Origin: Primula veris
Taxonomy: Eukaryota; Streptophyta; Magnoliopsida; Ericales; Primulaceae
Reading direction: 5' to 3'
Assembly: GCA_963682055.1 (NCBI GenBank)
Contig: OY821742.1
Coordinates: 30,413,060 to 30,477,059 of the forward strand
DNA: 64,000 nt
This document shows, piece after piece, positions 44,210 to 57,051 of this stretch; the stretch's first letter is position 1, and the number at the start of each line of letters is the position of its first letter. Below the pieces are notes generated by a model. That model did not search any database. It had not been told where the DNA came from and saw nothing but the letters and a program-made list of their open reading frames with translations. The position numbers were made by a program, and so were the translations under genes.

Positions 44210-46892
44210 TGTTGAAGGCTATAGTGTGTTTTTCATCTTATATGTCCTTGATTATGTACTTTTCTATGTAGTTGTACTATTGGTGTTAGTACTATGGAAC
44301 TATAGTGTCTAAGACTGAAAATGTGTTTAGTACTTATAAACCGGTTGTATATCTAACAGAGTAACAAAATAATCAAATAGACAGTTTTCCCTCTTTCGTT
44401 TTCTTTTTAGAGATCTTTTTCTCTCTCCACAAGTCTTCTTCTCTCTGTTCTTCTTATACAATGGAGATGAAAAGTCCACTGTTGACATGGTATTGGAGCT
44501 TTCCGCTACTTACGAAGACTCTTCCATCTTCTTTAATCATTTCCCTAGTGAGTTTGTTCTAAATCCAAAATAAGGGGTTTTTCTTATATTTTGGAAATAA
44601 TCTCTATTTGATTGCGATAATCGACTACACTTCGATTGATATTACTTATTGTATCTGTTTATTGAAGAAATTTGGTTATATTTGCTGATAACATAGTTCC
44701 AAATTAATAAAATTCGTGGCAATCTACACTATGTACAGACATCTTTTTCAAAACTATTATTAAACTGAGTGTCGCTAAATTTTTTATTAAAGTTTAACAA
44801 CAAAATTAGTTACTACTATCCTAGCAACTATGTCACTAAAATTTAATGACACACACTTTCCAACAGTTTTTAAAAATATGTTAGTTCTGATTTTCAACAT
44901 TTTCTTGTAGCTCAGGTATTACTGCCCAAGTTAGTGCACGGCTCCAAAAATAAATCTCATTTGGCAGCTAATATTTCATTGTGTTTATATTACCGGCCAA
45001 TTTAAGCTAAAAATTTCATGCTCAGTCAAGAACCTCCACACCAGTTTGACCAACATACAAATACTGTTGGTCTTCAATACACCAAACTCACAAATCACAT
45101 CAAGTGCCTTGCCGACATATTTCCTCTGATGCCTGGGAATACAAATCCATATAGTACCTCCTTAACACCCCACTAAAACCTCCAGACGATTAAACGGCCT
45201 AAGAATGGATTTACTTAGCCATGTGGAAAAATGAAAACAATTCATGGCGTAAGAAGATAAAGAAAGGAGAATGAGCTTATCATTGTACTTCGACCAGCTT
45301 GAGATAGAAGTTTTGATTTGCAGCCTGTAATTTTAGTTAATTCTATCAACTTCAGCTCGACATACGCCTCATTGTCTTCAATCGATAACTTGAACTAATT
45401 AATGGTAAACATATAGGTACTAGATTTCGCTTCAGTTTCCTATAATTTTATTATATCTACCATGTTTTTATGTCTTCCCGTTGTACATTTTCCTGACACA
45501 TGCAGTTCGAGTATTTCCCTAGATTTATCCATCAGAGCTTTCTAGAACATTCCAAAATAGCTTAGACCTCAACACCTACGGATCGACTCTCGACCCAAAT
45601 TTCACCGCATGTATTTATTTGTAACTACGACAAAACATTTACCTTTTCTTTTCTGGAACACACAGACTCTCAACAAAACAAAAGATTAACAAACATGAAA
45701 TGAATGATCTCTAATGTTGTTTTCTTTAACATCAGTATATGGTCGCCGCAAGATCTACCATGGTTACATATTTTACGAGCCAAGTTAAACTAAATAGTAG
45801 ACTGGTAAAAAGATAAAATCAATTTGCAACTTTTCTTTGTTAAAAACTTAAAACACCCATCACTGTAGAACAATGGTTAGAAAATTGTTAATCAATCATA
45901 ACTAGTTACTGAGAAATTTAATGTTATCATTTAATCTATGCTTCACCAACACAAGTTTAAATAAATATCAGCGGCAAGTTGAGTAATTCAGAGTGAAGCT
46001 TACTGGTAGTTTTAGCCGGAAATATTGCGAACAACCTACTTCAGAGCGTTCTAGGACATTCCAAAATAGCTTACACTTCAATACCTAGGGCTCGACGTTC
46101 AAATTTAACAGCATGTTTTACTTGTAACTACTACATAACATTTACCTTTTCTTTTCTGGAACACAGAGAATCTCAACAGAACAAAAGATTATTTTTTATT
46201 TTTTTTAATTCAAAGTGGAAAAACCCATTGATTTCATTAATTTTATTGTTCAACTGGCTAAAAGACGTATTACATCAGAAAACTAAAAACGAAGTGAAAA
46301 TACGAGGACTAAAAAACAAAGTTCTCAAATCAAGCGGATGTATATGAGGATAAACCAATAAACCCATCTATCACTTGTGAGAAGAAATATTAACTTCATC
46401 TTACACTTTATCTTTTACTATTCCATTTTGAGAGAAATTTGAAAACTCTGATCTTCAAAATACTCTTTTAATTCTCCATGCCTGCTCGATATATAAATAT
46501 ATGAACATAACTCAATGATGATAATTAACTAGCAACTACCATCTTCTACATAGTCATAAAGATCGTATTAGTTATTAATAGATCTGGATTTGTTTCTGGT
46601 ATTATATCGGTGAGTTTTCATTTTGCTTTCTTCTCTTGGTATTTTACACCCTATTAATTTAGCTATTTTCCTCTTTTTCTCCCCCTCTTCATCCAATTCG
46701 GTTTTCCAATTAGAGAAGTAGAGATCCATCACTAACTTGCCTTCATTTATATTAATTTACTCGGTATATGTAACTGGTTTCAATCCGCTTATGGATAGAA
46801 AACCTTCCTTTATCTCGTCTGTGTTCCTTTTGTCACGAGCTTGGTTTTCTTGAGCACATGCGACACTTAGCTAGCAATATTCACATATTATT

Positions 46893-49473
46893 TGTTACTA
46901 AGTAAGTCTGAACCCTCACACATAAGTACACGAGTATTTAGAGAGAGAAAGTAGGAGAATGTGTACAACTCTTATTACTCACTCCAGACTTGGTGATTAC
47001 AGATGAGAGGGGTCATTCCCTTATATACAAGTGTAGGGAAGGATCTATATCCTTATCCCTTCTTCTACCTTCTACATCATTATATTACATTCCATATAGT
47101 TTCATACATTTTCATACCCTTCTAGAGGGTTCTATTACATTCTCCAATATTCTAATACATTATAATATATTCTAGGATTACGTAGTAAGTACTAGAATAT
47201 TCCGGAATGGTCCGGATTATGCTTTGTCTGTAACTTTCTCCCTCACTGGATTTGGCGACGTCTTCGTCGCCATCGTCTTCACTTTGCCACCCATCTTGTT
47301 CCATTCCTTGTGAAAGTCTTCTATTTTTTCCTTCAATTGCCATAACATGTCGTCGTGTTCCCAACTAGCTTAGTTGTAAGGCAATCTCTTCCACTTAACC
47401 AAATATTCTGCATACGCCTTATGCATCCCTCTTTTCGGCTTTACCCCTGAAGATAATATAGACTCAGCCTCTCTATCATGTGTGAAGGTAACCGATGATG
47501 CGAATCTTTTTCATACACCTTATCCGGGCCTTCCTTATCTCCATAGTATGGTTTGACAAGGCTCACATGGAAATCCGGATGTAACATTTGCAACTTTGGT
47601 GGGAGCTCCAACTTATAGGACACTTTGCCAACTCTTTTCACTATCGGAAAGGGTCATTCATACCTTCGCACCAATCATTTGTGTAGTTTTTGAAGGTCTT
47701 AGTTTGGTGGAGGAGGAGTTTCACCAAGATAAGTTCTCCTTCTTGAAATTCCCCTAGTCTTCTCTTTTCGTCTGCCCACTTCTTCATTTTCTTTGATGCT
47801 TTTGCAAGGTAGGCTTTTGCCATCTCGGATTGCTCTTGAAGTCCCCTTGCAAACTTGTAAGATCCCGAATTCTTCCCCGAATAACCCATCGCAACCGTGT
47901 TGGGGGTAAGCGGTTGTTGTCCCTTGGCTAGTTGGAATGGACTCGTCCCCGTTGCCTCGCTTCTTTGCAAATTATAGGAGAATTGGGCCACATCTAGCAA
48001 CTTAGCCGAATCCTTTTGATTAGCACTCACATAATGCGTCAAATATAGCTCCAAGATTGACTTTATCTGCACCATTTGGCCATCGGTTTGGGGGTGGAAG
48101 CTCATTGAGAAGTTTAGATCGGACCCCATCATTCTAAGCAACTCGGTCCAAAACCGCCTGGTAAATCGTGAGTCTCAATCACTAACAATAGTTTTTGGGA
48201 CTCCCCAATACTTCACCATGTACTTGAAAAACAATCGGGCCGTCACTTCCATCGTGCATTCTTTAGGACCCAGTATGAATACTCCATATTTCAAAAATTG
48301 GTCTACCACTACAATAATAGAGCAACATCCATCCGACTTTGGTAGGCAAGTGATATAGTCCAAAGAGATACTCTCCCAAGGTCTTCTCGGCGTTGGGAGT
48401 GGCTCGAGTAATCCACCCGGCTTTTTTTGTTCCGTCTTATCTTGTTGGCAGACAAGGCAAGTTTTCACATACAACTCAACATCGTCCCACATTTGTGGCC
48501 AATAATATCCGTCTTCTAGGAGAGCAAGTGTGCGGTGTACACCCGGGTGTCCCACCCACTTGGAATCATGGCACTCCTTAAGCAGTTCCCTCCTTAAGCT
48601 CCCACATTTCGGAACATACACCCGATCTCCTTTAGTGTATAAGAGATCATCCTTCAACCAAACTCTCCTCGTCTTTCCTTGGTTTACGTATTCAAATCAT
48701 CATCTTAGCCTTAGGGTCATGCTCCATCCCTTCCTTAATATTGTTTAACAAGGACAATTCGGGCTTGCTCATAGCAGCGAACTTGGCTTTTCGAGTTAGG
48801 GCGTCGGCAACCACATTGCACTTTCCCAGTTTATATTCCAATTCATAATCAAACTCGGCAAAAAAGTCTTGCCACCTTGCTTGTTTCGGGGATATCTTCT
48901 TTTGGGTGAGGACGTAACTAGTGGCTACATTGTCGGTTTGCACCACAAACTTACTTCCTAAAAGATAATGGCATCGGTGTGCGCCTCGTATGCTTTTGAG
49001 AACCACCAAGCTGGTCAAACAAAACACCAATAAGCGGGATAGGGTATTTATTCTTTACCGTGATATTGTTTAGTGCCCGATAGTCAATACACATTTGAGG
49101 GAACCATCATGCTTCTTTTGAAACAAAACCGGGGAGCCGTAGGGAGGTTTTGAGGGTTGGATATATCCCGCATCCAATAGATCCTTCAATTGACTTTCAA
49201 CTCTTCCAACTCCGGTGGAGCCATTCGATAGGGTGCCATAGAAGGCGGTTTGGCACCCGGGACAAGCTCAATCTTATGGTCCACCTCTCGTCTAGGTTTT
49301 AACACTTTTGGCAACTCGGCGGGCATCACTTCCTTAAATTCATCAAGGACCTTTAAAATTCCTCTCAGAACGTCTTCACTGGGTAAGGTTGGTGGTTCAT
49401 ACATTTTGAGGGTAGCAAGGTATGTCGAATGCAAATATACCGGAAGGGTCCAGATTATACTTTGTTCGTAACA
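46893..49473 (-). mobile_element. Degenerate chromovirus, copy 2
   Basis: Counterpart of 22485-25065 with the same truncations: 3' LTR 46893-47235, integrase about 47641-48657, RNase H 48692-49030, RT start 49186-49428. The few amino-acid differences (for example T to M beside the lost catalytic Glu) postdate the duplication. Confidence 0.82.
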
Positions 49474-51518
49474 CTTCCTAGTTGTATAACCTGTTGATTG
49501 ATTGGATATCGAATGCAAATATTTATTGGAACTGCTTCACTAGTAATTAACAAGTTGAGACTTTGATCCGCAATAAGAGTGTCTGTATTATAGGCAGGCA
49601 CTAAGTCTTGTCCTTTAAGTGTAGTGGTTGGTTCCGGATTACCAAACAGTACTACCTCTTGGGATTCCAAAAAAAAAAAATACTTTCTCTTGTTGTTCTT
49701 CCGATATTGCATTCACTATTTTCACCATTTCTGTATCAGTTTTATCAATAACCCCATAATGACCATTTTCGGCGAACTCACTGTCACAGTTTTTAGACAA
49801 CTGGACACTAGCTTCAGGATATCTCCTTGAACTAGTTCTTTCCTTAGCAGCGTTTTGACATACTCCTTTAAATTGTTCCGTTTCTACATCAACGATAGAA
49901 CCAAAATAATTACCCACTTTGATCGTTTCTTTAACCTTATCCACTCTTATATATTTGTGTTGGAAAAAAACCATGTTTATGGTGTTTTCCCAATTGGTCA
50001 CGAGTCCGAATATTTGGTCAAATTCCATGCAAAGAATCTAAAGTTTAGACTCCGTACTCAAATGGTTTGAGTAGCTTGTGTGACGAGCTTCGAAACGGTA
50101 TATCGCATGACCTATTCGGTGAATGAGTGTGAATGGAAATTGGATCCGAAGTTGGACCATGGACAGCCGAAATCTGGAATTTGGGAAGAGAGAGTGGGAA
50201 AACAAAAGGATGGGGAAGCCACCCAAATGTTTATCCCACATCAAAGAGGAAAAACTATTTTGAATAGTTTATATACATATTCACCACTAGAGAGTGGTAA
50301 TAATGTGTAGCCTCATAGGTGTGTGTAGGCATGAGCACCACATACGCACGCGCTTGTTCGGTCTCGGCCACGGGTCTCGGGACGTGGGTTTGGGGCTTGG
50401 GGCTTGGGGAATGTTTCAGTTCCAAGAAAGTCTAAGAGTTTTGGATAATAACAAAACAGTTCCAAAAATTTCAGCAAACTTGTAACTAATGTAATTAAAT
50501 GAGAATAATTGCACCATTAATTCTGCTCGTTCGAGCGAACGAGCTGAATTAAGTGACCATAATGGCTGAGATTTCAGCTCAGCCAATAAGTAGGCATATC
50601 TCCCCTACTATCTAAACATACTTTTTAAATTCTGAAAACAATCTGCATATTTTCCATATAGCATTTTAGAAAGAGAGATAACCACCCACCAACAGCTCGA
50701 CCTTGACTCGTCGCCAGTTTTCGGCGAGTCATCCGAGACGTTGTACATTGATATCAAAGCGCCAACGCAACCAGAAATATTAAGGTGGTTAGGCGAATAT
50801 CGGTTAAGGGCAGATTGTCTAACAGTCGCCTCGTCTTTTTTATTTCCGTCTTTTAAATACCGTAATTTAAATTCTAGAATTTATATTTTTGTCTTTTCAA
50901 TTCTGCAATTTCAATTCAGTAATTTAATTTGCTGTACTTAGCTGTAATTTTTAATTCTGTCTTTTACCTTTCTGTAATTTCTTTAAAATACTATTTCTAT
51001 TATGTAATTTCAATTCTGTAATTTAATTCTGTAATTAGAATAGTTTCATTTCAGTCATGTAATTTAAATTTCAATCAGAACAGTCCGGCATTTTCTATTT
51101 ATTACAATTCAGTATATCAGATTATTAATTAATAATAATTTGACTAACGGTTGCTTTAATTACTATTCAGTCCATATATGTAGTAATCTGTAATTTCAGT
51201 TTCAATTCTGAATTAATAAAGATTACACTGGTTTTTGATTATTTCTTTTTAGTCATTAATTATTGTTTAATTCTTATTTCGTACACGGAAACCAACAATT
51301 TGCTCATGGTTTCTCTATCACTTGCAACATTTTCATATATATTGATGAGTTTATTACCCGTCCTCTTTCCATAGTTCGTTTGCCATGGATTTTCTTACAT
51401 GAGGTAATAACCCCTTGCATTTTTATTCTCCATTATATTACGTTCAGTATTATTTACCTTTCTTGTCCCCATCTCATTATTACAAATTTCATTATGTTTC
51501 TCAAATCTTCAACTTGGT

Positions 51519-51977
51519 CTATGAAATACTCTCTCTTTCATTATGACATGTTACATAATTATGGCCAAATATTTTACATAACCCACATCGAGGAGGCAAC
51601 CATTGATATTGTACCTCTATATCAAGTTCTGCTTTCCCATTTTTAATTTGCATGGTGTTTGGCAATTCTTTAGAGGCATTTATTTCAACACACACCCGGG
51701 CGCAAGTGACACTTAACATTTTCTCAGTAGCGTGATCAAGATAAAGCGGTCTACCTATTTTACTAGCGATCTTACTTAGGTTATCGCAAGACCAAAATTC
51801 AAGGGGCGCATCATACAACCTCACCCATATAGTTATTAGCCATAAGGCTTCCTTATTCAATTGAAGCATACCATGCCATTTTTTCAATACCATTAGCCGA
51901 TCAAAGATATAACAATACCCATTATCAAGAAATAGATCCATGTCCTTTTCGTTTTGGAGATGGTAGTCCATCTCCAT
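51519..51977 (-). pseudogene. LINE ORF1 fragment, copy 2
   Basis: Counterpart of 27110-27568 with two amino-acid changes (Q to R in the CAQVCVE stretch, K to E near the end). Confidence 0.8.
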
Positions 51978-52705
51978 TATTTCACCATTAGACCAAAATT
52001 AATTAACATTAACAAACATGAAATAAATGATTGCAGATGTTGTTTTCTTTAAGATCAATATCGTCACCGCAAGATATACCATGGTCACGTAATTTATGAG
52101 CCAACTTAAACTAAATAGTAGGCGGGTAAGGATATAAAATAAATTTGCAACTTTTCGAAGTTAAAAACTTTAGACACCCATTACTCATGAACAATTGTTA
52201 CAAAATTGTTAGTCAATAATAACCTAGCTAGTGAGAAATTTAATGTTATTATATAGTGTATGTCTCACAAATACAAGTTTAAATAATTTTATCACTGGCA
52301 AGTTGAGTAATTCATAGTGAAGCCAATTAGTTTGGCCAGAAATATTGCAAACCTATTTACACTCTTTTAAATAAAAACTTAAGATTACCGTCTGTTATAC
52401 GAAAAGATAAATATATATGGCAAACAATCATATGATCAGTGGTCACCACTATGGATGCAAAAAAGTTGATTTAATAGTGAATGACCAAAAACTTACCAAG
52501 AAACATTATTATAAAAAACATAACTCTAAATTGTTGTTTACCAAAAACATACATCCAATAAAAAAACTGAAATCTCCACTCATCTCTCTATTCGCTCTCT
52601 CTCTCTGCTCTATCTCTTTATGCTCCTTTCCTCTATGCTCTCTCTATCTCCGCTCTCTCTCTCTCTCTCTCATCTCTCCCTATATGCTCTCTCTTTGTCA
52701 TCTCT

Positions 52706-52985
52706 CACTACAATTAAAATAACCTTGGCCGACAAAAAATATTCGTCGCTAGAGTTAAAATTTCGTCACCTAAAATTCAAGCCGACGAAAGTTTCGTCGC
52801 TAAGCCTCCGTCGCGTATGCACTGTCGAGCGACGAAAAAAGAAATTCGTCGGTAAAGTTTGATTTTGCCCGACGAAATGGGCGACAAATATATTCGTCGC
52901 TAGATTTTTGGCGACGAAAAACTTCACCGGTAAATGTATTTGATAAGTTCAAGTAGCATAGATCTCCTGACAAATACTTCGTCGC
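52706..52985 (+). mobile_element. CACTA-like terminal fragment (copy 3)
   Basis: Counterpart of 231-510 and 28301-28580. By eye it is almost the same as copy 2. Confidence 0.5.
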
Positions 52986-53300
52986 CAGTAGATGATGAAA
53001 AGAACACTTGTTTGCCAAAATATTTGTAGGCTCAACTCTTATTATTTATCATTACATTTTGATGTCTACTATAATTTATTATTAAAATGAATCATTATAA
53101 ATTATATTTTTATTGAATAAATGAATACACAAATATTAAGATCAATATCATTAAAAACATTCAATAAAAGAATTTACATGTAAAATATCCAATCAACACA
53201 TACTTACAAAACGAGTAATAGAAATGAATAATTCACACATAAATTCTAAATCAGAAAAACAGGAAACGCATATCATGGAGATGTACTATCATCATCGTGC

Positions 53301-53555
53301 TCATCCCCTACAATTTTTTTGAAACCGACCTTCTTCTGAAAGTGTAAATCCTTGACTGTAAAAAGGTTCTGCTAACGCTGCATACATCTTTCTATCCGAT
53401 GCATCCAGACGTCGTTTTGTCTTTTCCCTAGCAGTCCTCTCATGGGCTAATTGTCATTCTAACTCCTTGATACAAAACGATGCACCGCCTTTTGTGGTTT
53501 TAGATGACTCAAGGTCTCGATTGACATGATACCAAACAAGTCGATTTACGAAACC
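53301..53555 (-). pseudogene. Unidentified coding remnant (copy 3)
   Basis: Counterpart of 825-1079 with the same internal stop. Confidence 0.35.
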
Positions 53556-54413
53556 ACTATACCATCACACACTTATAGGATCTTTACATCAATCACTTCA
53601 GTCCTTATTTCCTTAACTTATTTGGCCATTATTTAAATGCTAGTCTGAAGCCTGTCTAAACCAAATTATTAACAAGATTATAGTGTAATTTACAAAACTA
53701 AGAACTTTATATAACTTGCAAAACTAGATAAATTTAAGAAGGAATGTCAATTGTGATGAAGATAGCAATCTTTGTTTTTTTTATCCTTTTACAATGGTAC
53801 AAAGTCACCAACAACAGCAACGACGATGTGTAAAGTATGATTATATAGATTATAGAGGGTGTAACTATGGAAAATTATTTTCATAGGCTAACTGTGGATT
53901 CCAGACAAACCATATATACTAGCACACTTAGCAGATGCCATAAAAAAAAAGTTAGTCAATTGCAGTTCTCATCCAAGTCTACAGTCCAAATTCGCAAAAC
54001 TAATATCAGAATATAGACTCCAAACAAACAGAAATCTTATCAAAAAATGTGGAAATACAACCTTAAGATCATGGTAAACTAACTTACTACCTCTTCAGAT
54101 TAGAAATGAATCCATCTTTCTACCCCATTAGAAATGGTTTGAGCTAGATTCTAACTTGTTCAAAGGCTAGTACGATATCATCTCCCTGAATAGGTTATTT
54201 TTCATTCATACTTCAACATTTAAACGGTAAGATTTCTTCTTCTTTTTCTTGTTCTTGTTGGTGATTTTAGTATCATCAATGTATTTTAGTAGTAATGTGA
54301 TTTATTATAGGCCGATGCAATAATGCGTTAAACTCGGAAACGAGTTAGGGAAGTGCGGAGTGCACGCTCGTCGAGCCAACGTATAATTGAATATGAATAA
54401 TTGAAACGGGGTT

Positions 54414-54508
54414 CCAAGGGGCAGAGCCCCTGGCGGGGTCCAAGGGGCGAGAGCCCCTGGCTGGGGTCCCGCTGCCAGGACAGCGGGCGGGGTGCGGGGC
54501 AGCGCCCC
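54414..54508. repeat. Four consecutive GC-rich hairpins in Copia U3
   Basis: Stems: CCAAGGGGC/GCCCCTGG (54414-54433), the same stem again (54440-54460), CCCGCTG/CAGCGGG (54468-54487) and GGGGC/GCCCC (54496-54508). The block is far richer in GC than its surroundings. The 3' LTR copy is at 59708-59802. Confidence 0.8.
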
Positions 54509-54520
54509 GAGCGAAAATTT

Positions 54521-54719
54521 TTCCGAACAGTTGCTTCCTTTCCGGAAAATTTTGAATAGTTGGATCCTTTCCCAACAGTTGCTTCCTTTCCGGAACAGTT
54601 GCTTCCTTTCCGGAAAATTTTGAATAGTTGCTTCCTTTCCGGAACAGTTGCTTCCTTTCCGGAACAGTTGCTTCCTTTCCGGAACAGTTGCTTCCTTTCC
54701 GGAACAGTTGCTTCCTTTC
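54521..54719 (+). repeat. Direct repeats in Copia U3, enhancer-like
   Basis: Eight occurrences of GTTGCTTCCTTTC plus a variant (GTTGGATCCTTTCC), mostly at 20-bp spacing (unit GGAACAGTTGCTTCCTTTCC), some separated by GGAAAATTTTGAATA. They sit just upstream of the TATA box, where tandem U3 boxes act as stress-responsive enhancers in Tnt1/Tto1-type elements. That role is inference here. The 3' LTR copy is at 59815-60013. Confidence 0.82.
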
Positions 54720-54739
54720 AGTTTCGGTTATTGATCTCC

Positions 54740-54747
54740 TATATAAG
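54740..54747 (+). promoter_or_regulatory. TATA box of the Copia LTR promoter
   Basis: TATATAAG, preceded by the direct repeats and about 250 bp before the gag ATG. The equivalent in the 3' LTR is 60034-60041, where it would drive transcription outward into the E2 exon region of copy 3. Confidence 0.7.
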
Positions 54748-54993
54748 AAGTCATTTGGCCTCGGTTTTGGATACAGAAACATATAAGAAAATCTCTCTAC
54801 ATTTCCTAATCTATTCTCCTTGCCAGAAACAGATTGTTCTTCAAGAATTATCCCCACAAAGATTTCGTGAACCCAGGCAATAATAGGGTCGAAATACTTT
54901 GTTCGAAAAGTGTACGAACACGATTCTTCGAAGTTATCCAGGATTATCATACCCTAAATATCTAACAAACGAACAAAGTACTTTCTGATAATC

Positions 54994-56943
54994 ATGGCTG
55001 GAGGAAGCACCGTCAAGGAGATGACTACAAATTTCGGAAAATTGGACAAGTTTCAAGGACAAGACTTCAGGCGTTGGCAGAAGAAGATGCATTTCATGTT
55101 GACAACGTTAAAGGTGGTGCACGTCCTGTCTACACCGATTCCAGAATTTGTAGAGGATGACACGGTTGAAAATCTAAGACGCAGATCAAAGTGGGAGAAC
55201 GACGACTACATTTGCAGAGGGCACATTCTTAACGGTATGTCTGATCCCTTATTTGATATTTACCAAAACGTGGAATCTGCAAAGGAATTGTGGGATTGTC
55301 TCGAATCCAAGTACATGGCAGAGGACTCATCCAGTAAAAAGTTCCTGGTAACCGATTTCAACAATTACAAAATGGTTGAATCGAGGTCTGTCATGGAACA
55401 ATTCAATGAACTCCTCCGAATCCTTGGACAATTCACACAACACGGATTGAAGATGGATGAAACAATATCTGTCTCAAGCATCATAGACAAGTTGCCTCCT
55501 TCGTGGAAGGATTTCAAACGCAATCTGAAACATGGAAAAGACGAACTGTCTTTGATCCAACTTGGAAGTCACTTGCGCATAGAAGAATCTCTAAGAGCGC
55601 AGGAGGATGACAAAGGAAAGGGCAAACAAATTGCTGGACCCTCGGTTAATATGGTTGAAGAGGGTGGTAAGAACGATAACAACAAAAACAAAGGAAAGAA
55701 GCGTGCTTTCAAGAATAATAAGGGCAGTTTCGGTGCTAACAAGAAACCGAAACTAGAATGCTGGAAGTGTGGCAAAACAGGCCACTTCAAGAGGGATTGC
55801 CGTTTCGGCAAAAAGCACGACAACGCGAATGCAAGTGGTTCAGGAAAAGGGTCTAAGGACCAATCCGAAAACCAAGGTCAGAAATCAATTCGTGATTTGA
55901 ATAGTTTGATTAAACATTCGGTTTCACTAAATTCTGAAGCATTTTATGTGCAGGATGATGCTATCGCGTGGTGGATTGATTCTGGCGCCACAACACATGT
56001 TTGCAAGGATCGTTTCTGGTTCAAGAATTTTGTTCCAGTGGAAGATGGTTCTGTCCTCTACATGGGAGATGATCACTTTGCTCCCGTTGAAGGCAAAGGA
56101 AACGTGGTGCTAGAATTCAGTTCTGGAAAGACTATTACTTTGTTTAATGTTTTGTATGTTCCTAAATTACGTAAGAATTTAATTTCTGGTCCTGTATTAA
56201 ATAAGCTTGGATACAAGCAAGTGTGTGAATCCGATAAATATGTTTTATCGAAGTCTGGTGTGTTTGTAGGATTTGGATATTATAATAATGGTATGTTTAT
56301 GATGAATTTGAATGGAGTTCCTAATGATTCTGGTTCTGTATTTATGTCTTATTCGAATGTTATCAATTTCTCGTTATGGCATGCTCGTCTAGGACATGTA
56401 CACTATAAAAGAATGCATGAAATGTCTAAAGATGATTTAATTCCTGTTTTTAATGAAAATGTAGAAATATGTAAAACTTGCATGTTAACAAAGATCACTA
56501 GGCAATCTTTTAAAAGTATAACAAGGAAATCTGTCATTCTTGAATTAATACATAGTGATTTATGTGATTTGCATGCTACTCCATCATTAGAGCATAAAAA
56601 ATATTTTATAACTTTCATAGATGATGCATCTAGATTCTGCTATGCCTATTTGTTGCACGCTAAGGACGAAGCCTTAGATAAATTCAAAATTTATAAAACT
56701 GAAGTTGAAGTGCAACAGAATGTGTTGATTAAAACATTGCGTACAGATAGAGGTGGTGAATATTATGATCCTGTATTTTTCCAATCCGTAGGAATCATTC
56801 ATGAGACTACGGCACCTTATACACCTCAACATAATGGTGTGGCTGAAAGGAAAAATAGAGTTCTTAAAGAAATGGTGAATGCCATGTTATCTTACTCTGG
56901 TTTAAGTGAAGGGTTTTGGGGAGAAGCTATGTTAACGGCTTGA
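54994..56943 (+). CDS. Copia gag-protease-integrase, ends at a premature TGA
   Basis: 649 codons; the start ATG at 54994 is only 26 nt after the LTR. Gag occupies roughly residues 1-250, followed by a CCHC knuckle at C256 (CWKCGKTGHFKRDC). Protease has WWIDSGATTHVC with the catalytic Asp at 329. The integrase zinc domain starts HARLGHVHYKRMHEM (from about 463) and runs to CKTCM. The catalytic residues are D522 (HSDLCD), D585 (RTDRGGEYY) and E618 (GVAERKNR). The frame stops at TGA 56941-56943, just after LSEGFWGEAMLTA. The same frame continues open at once (YLLNRVPNK), so one base change separates this from a full polyprotein. Confidence 0.95.
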   Translation: MAGGSTVKEMTTNFGKLDKFQGQDFRRWQKKMHFMLTTLKVVHVLSTPIPEFVEDDTVENLRRRSKWENDDYICRGHILNGMSDPLFDIYQNVESAKELWDCLESKYMAEDSSSKKFLVTDFNNYKMVESRSVMEQFNELLRILGQFTQHGLKMDETISVSSIIDKLPPSWKDFKRNLKHGKDELSLIQLGSHLRIEESLRAQEDDKGKGKQIAGPSVNMVEEGGKNDNNKNKGKKRAFKNNKGSFGANKKPKLECWKCGKTGHFKRDCRFGKKHDNANASGSGKGSKDQSENQGQKSIRDLNSLIKHSVSLNSEAFYVQDDAIAWWIDSGATTHVCKDRFWFKNFVPVEDGSVLYMGDDHFAPVEGKGNVVLEFSSGKTITLFNVLYVPKLRKNLISGPVLNKLGYKQVCESDKYVLSKSGVFVGFGYYNNGMFMMNLNGVPNDSGSVFMSYSNVINFSLWHARLGHVHYKRMHEMSKDDLIPVFNENVEICKTCMLTKITRQSFKSITRKSVILELIHSDLCDLHATPSLEHKKYFITFIDDASRFCYAYLLHAKDEALDKFKIYKTEVEVQQNVLIKTLRTDRGGEYYDPVFFQSVGIIHETTAPYTPQHNGVAERKNRVLKEMVNAMLSYSGLSEGFWGEAMLTA

Positions 56944-57051
56944 TATTTATTAAATAGGGTTCCTAATAAAAGGAACAAGACTACCCCATATGAACTTTGG
57001 TATAAGAAACGACCAAACTTAACATTTTTACGTGTTTGGGGTTGTAGGGCC

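Larger units (their letters stand above)
46191..52010 (-). mobile_element. LINE remnant with nested retroelements, copy 2
   Basis: Counterpart of 21783-27601 with the same nested content, so all these insertions predate the array. Confidence 0.68.
54256..54967 (+). repeat. 5' LTR of the complete Copia
   Basis: 712 bp. U3 contains a GC-rich cluster of four short hairpins (54414-54508) and a run of about 20-bp direct repeats (54521-54719). The promoter TATA lies at 54740. The 201-codon minus-strand and 107-codon plus-strand ORFs inside it come from these repeats and are not genes. Confidence 0.95.

Noticed and set aside
54345..54950. 201-codon minus-strand ORF with repeated RKQLFRKGSN-type peptides (also 59639-60244)
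   Set aside because: It is generated by the 20-bp direct repeats of the Copia U3 and the GC hairpins. The repetition is DNA-driven.
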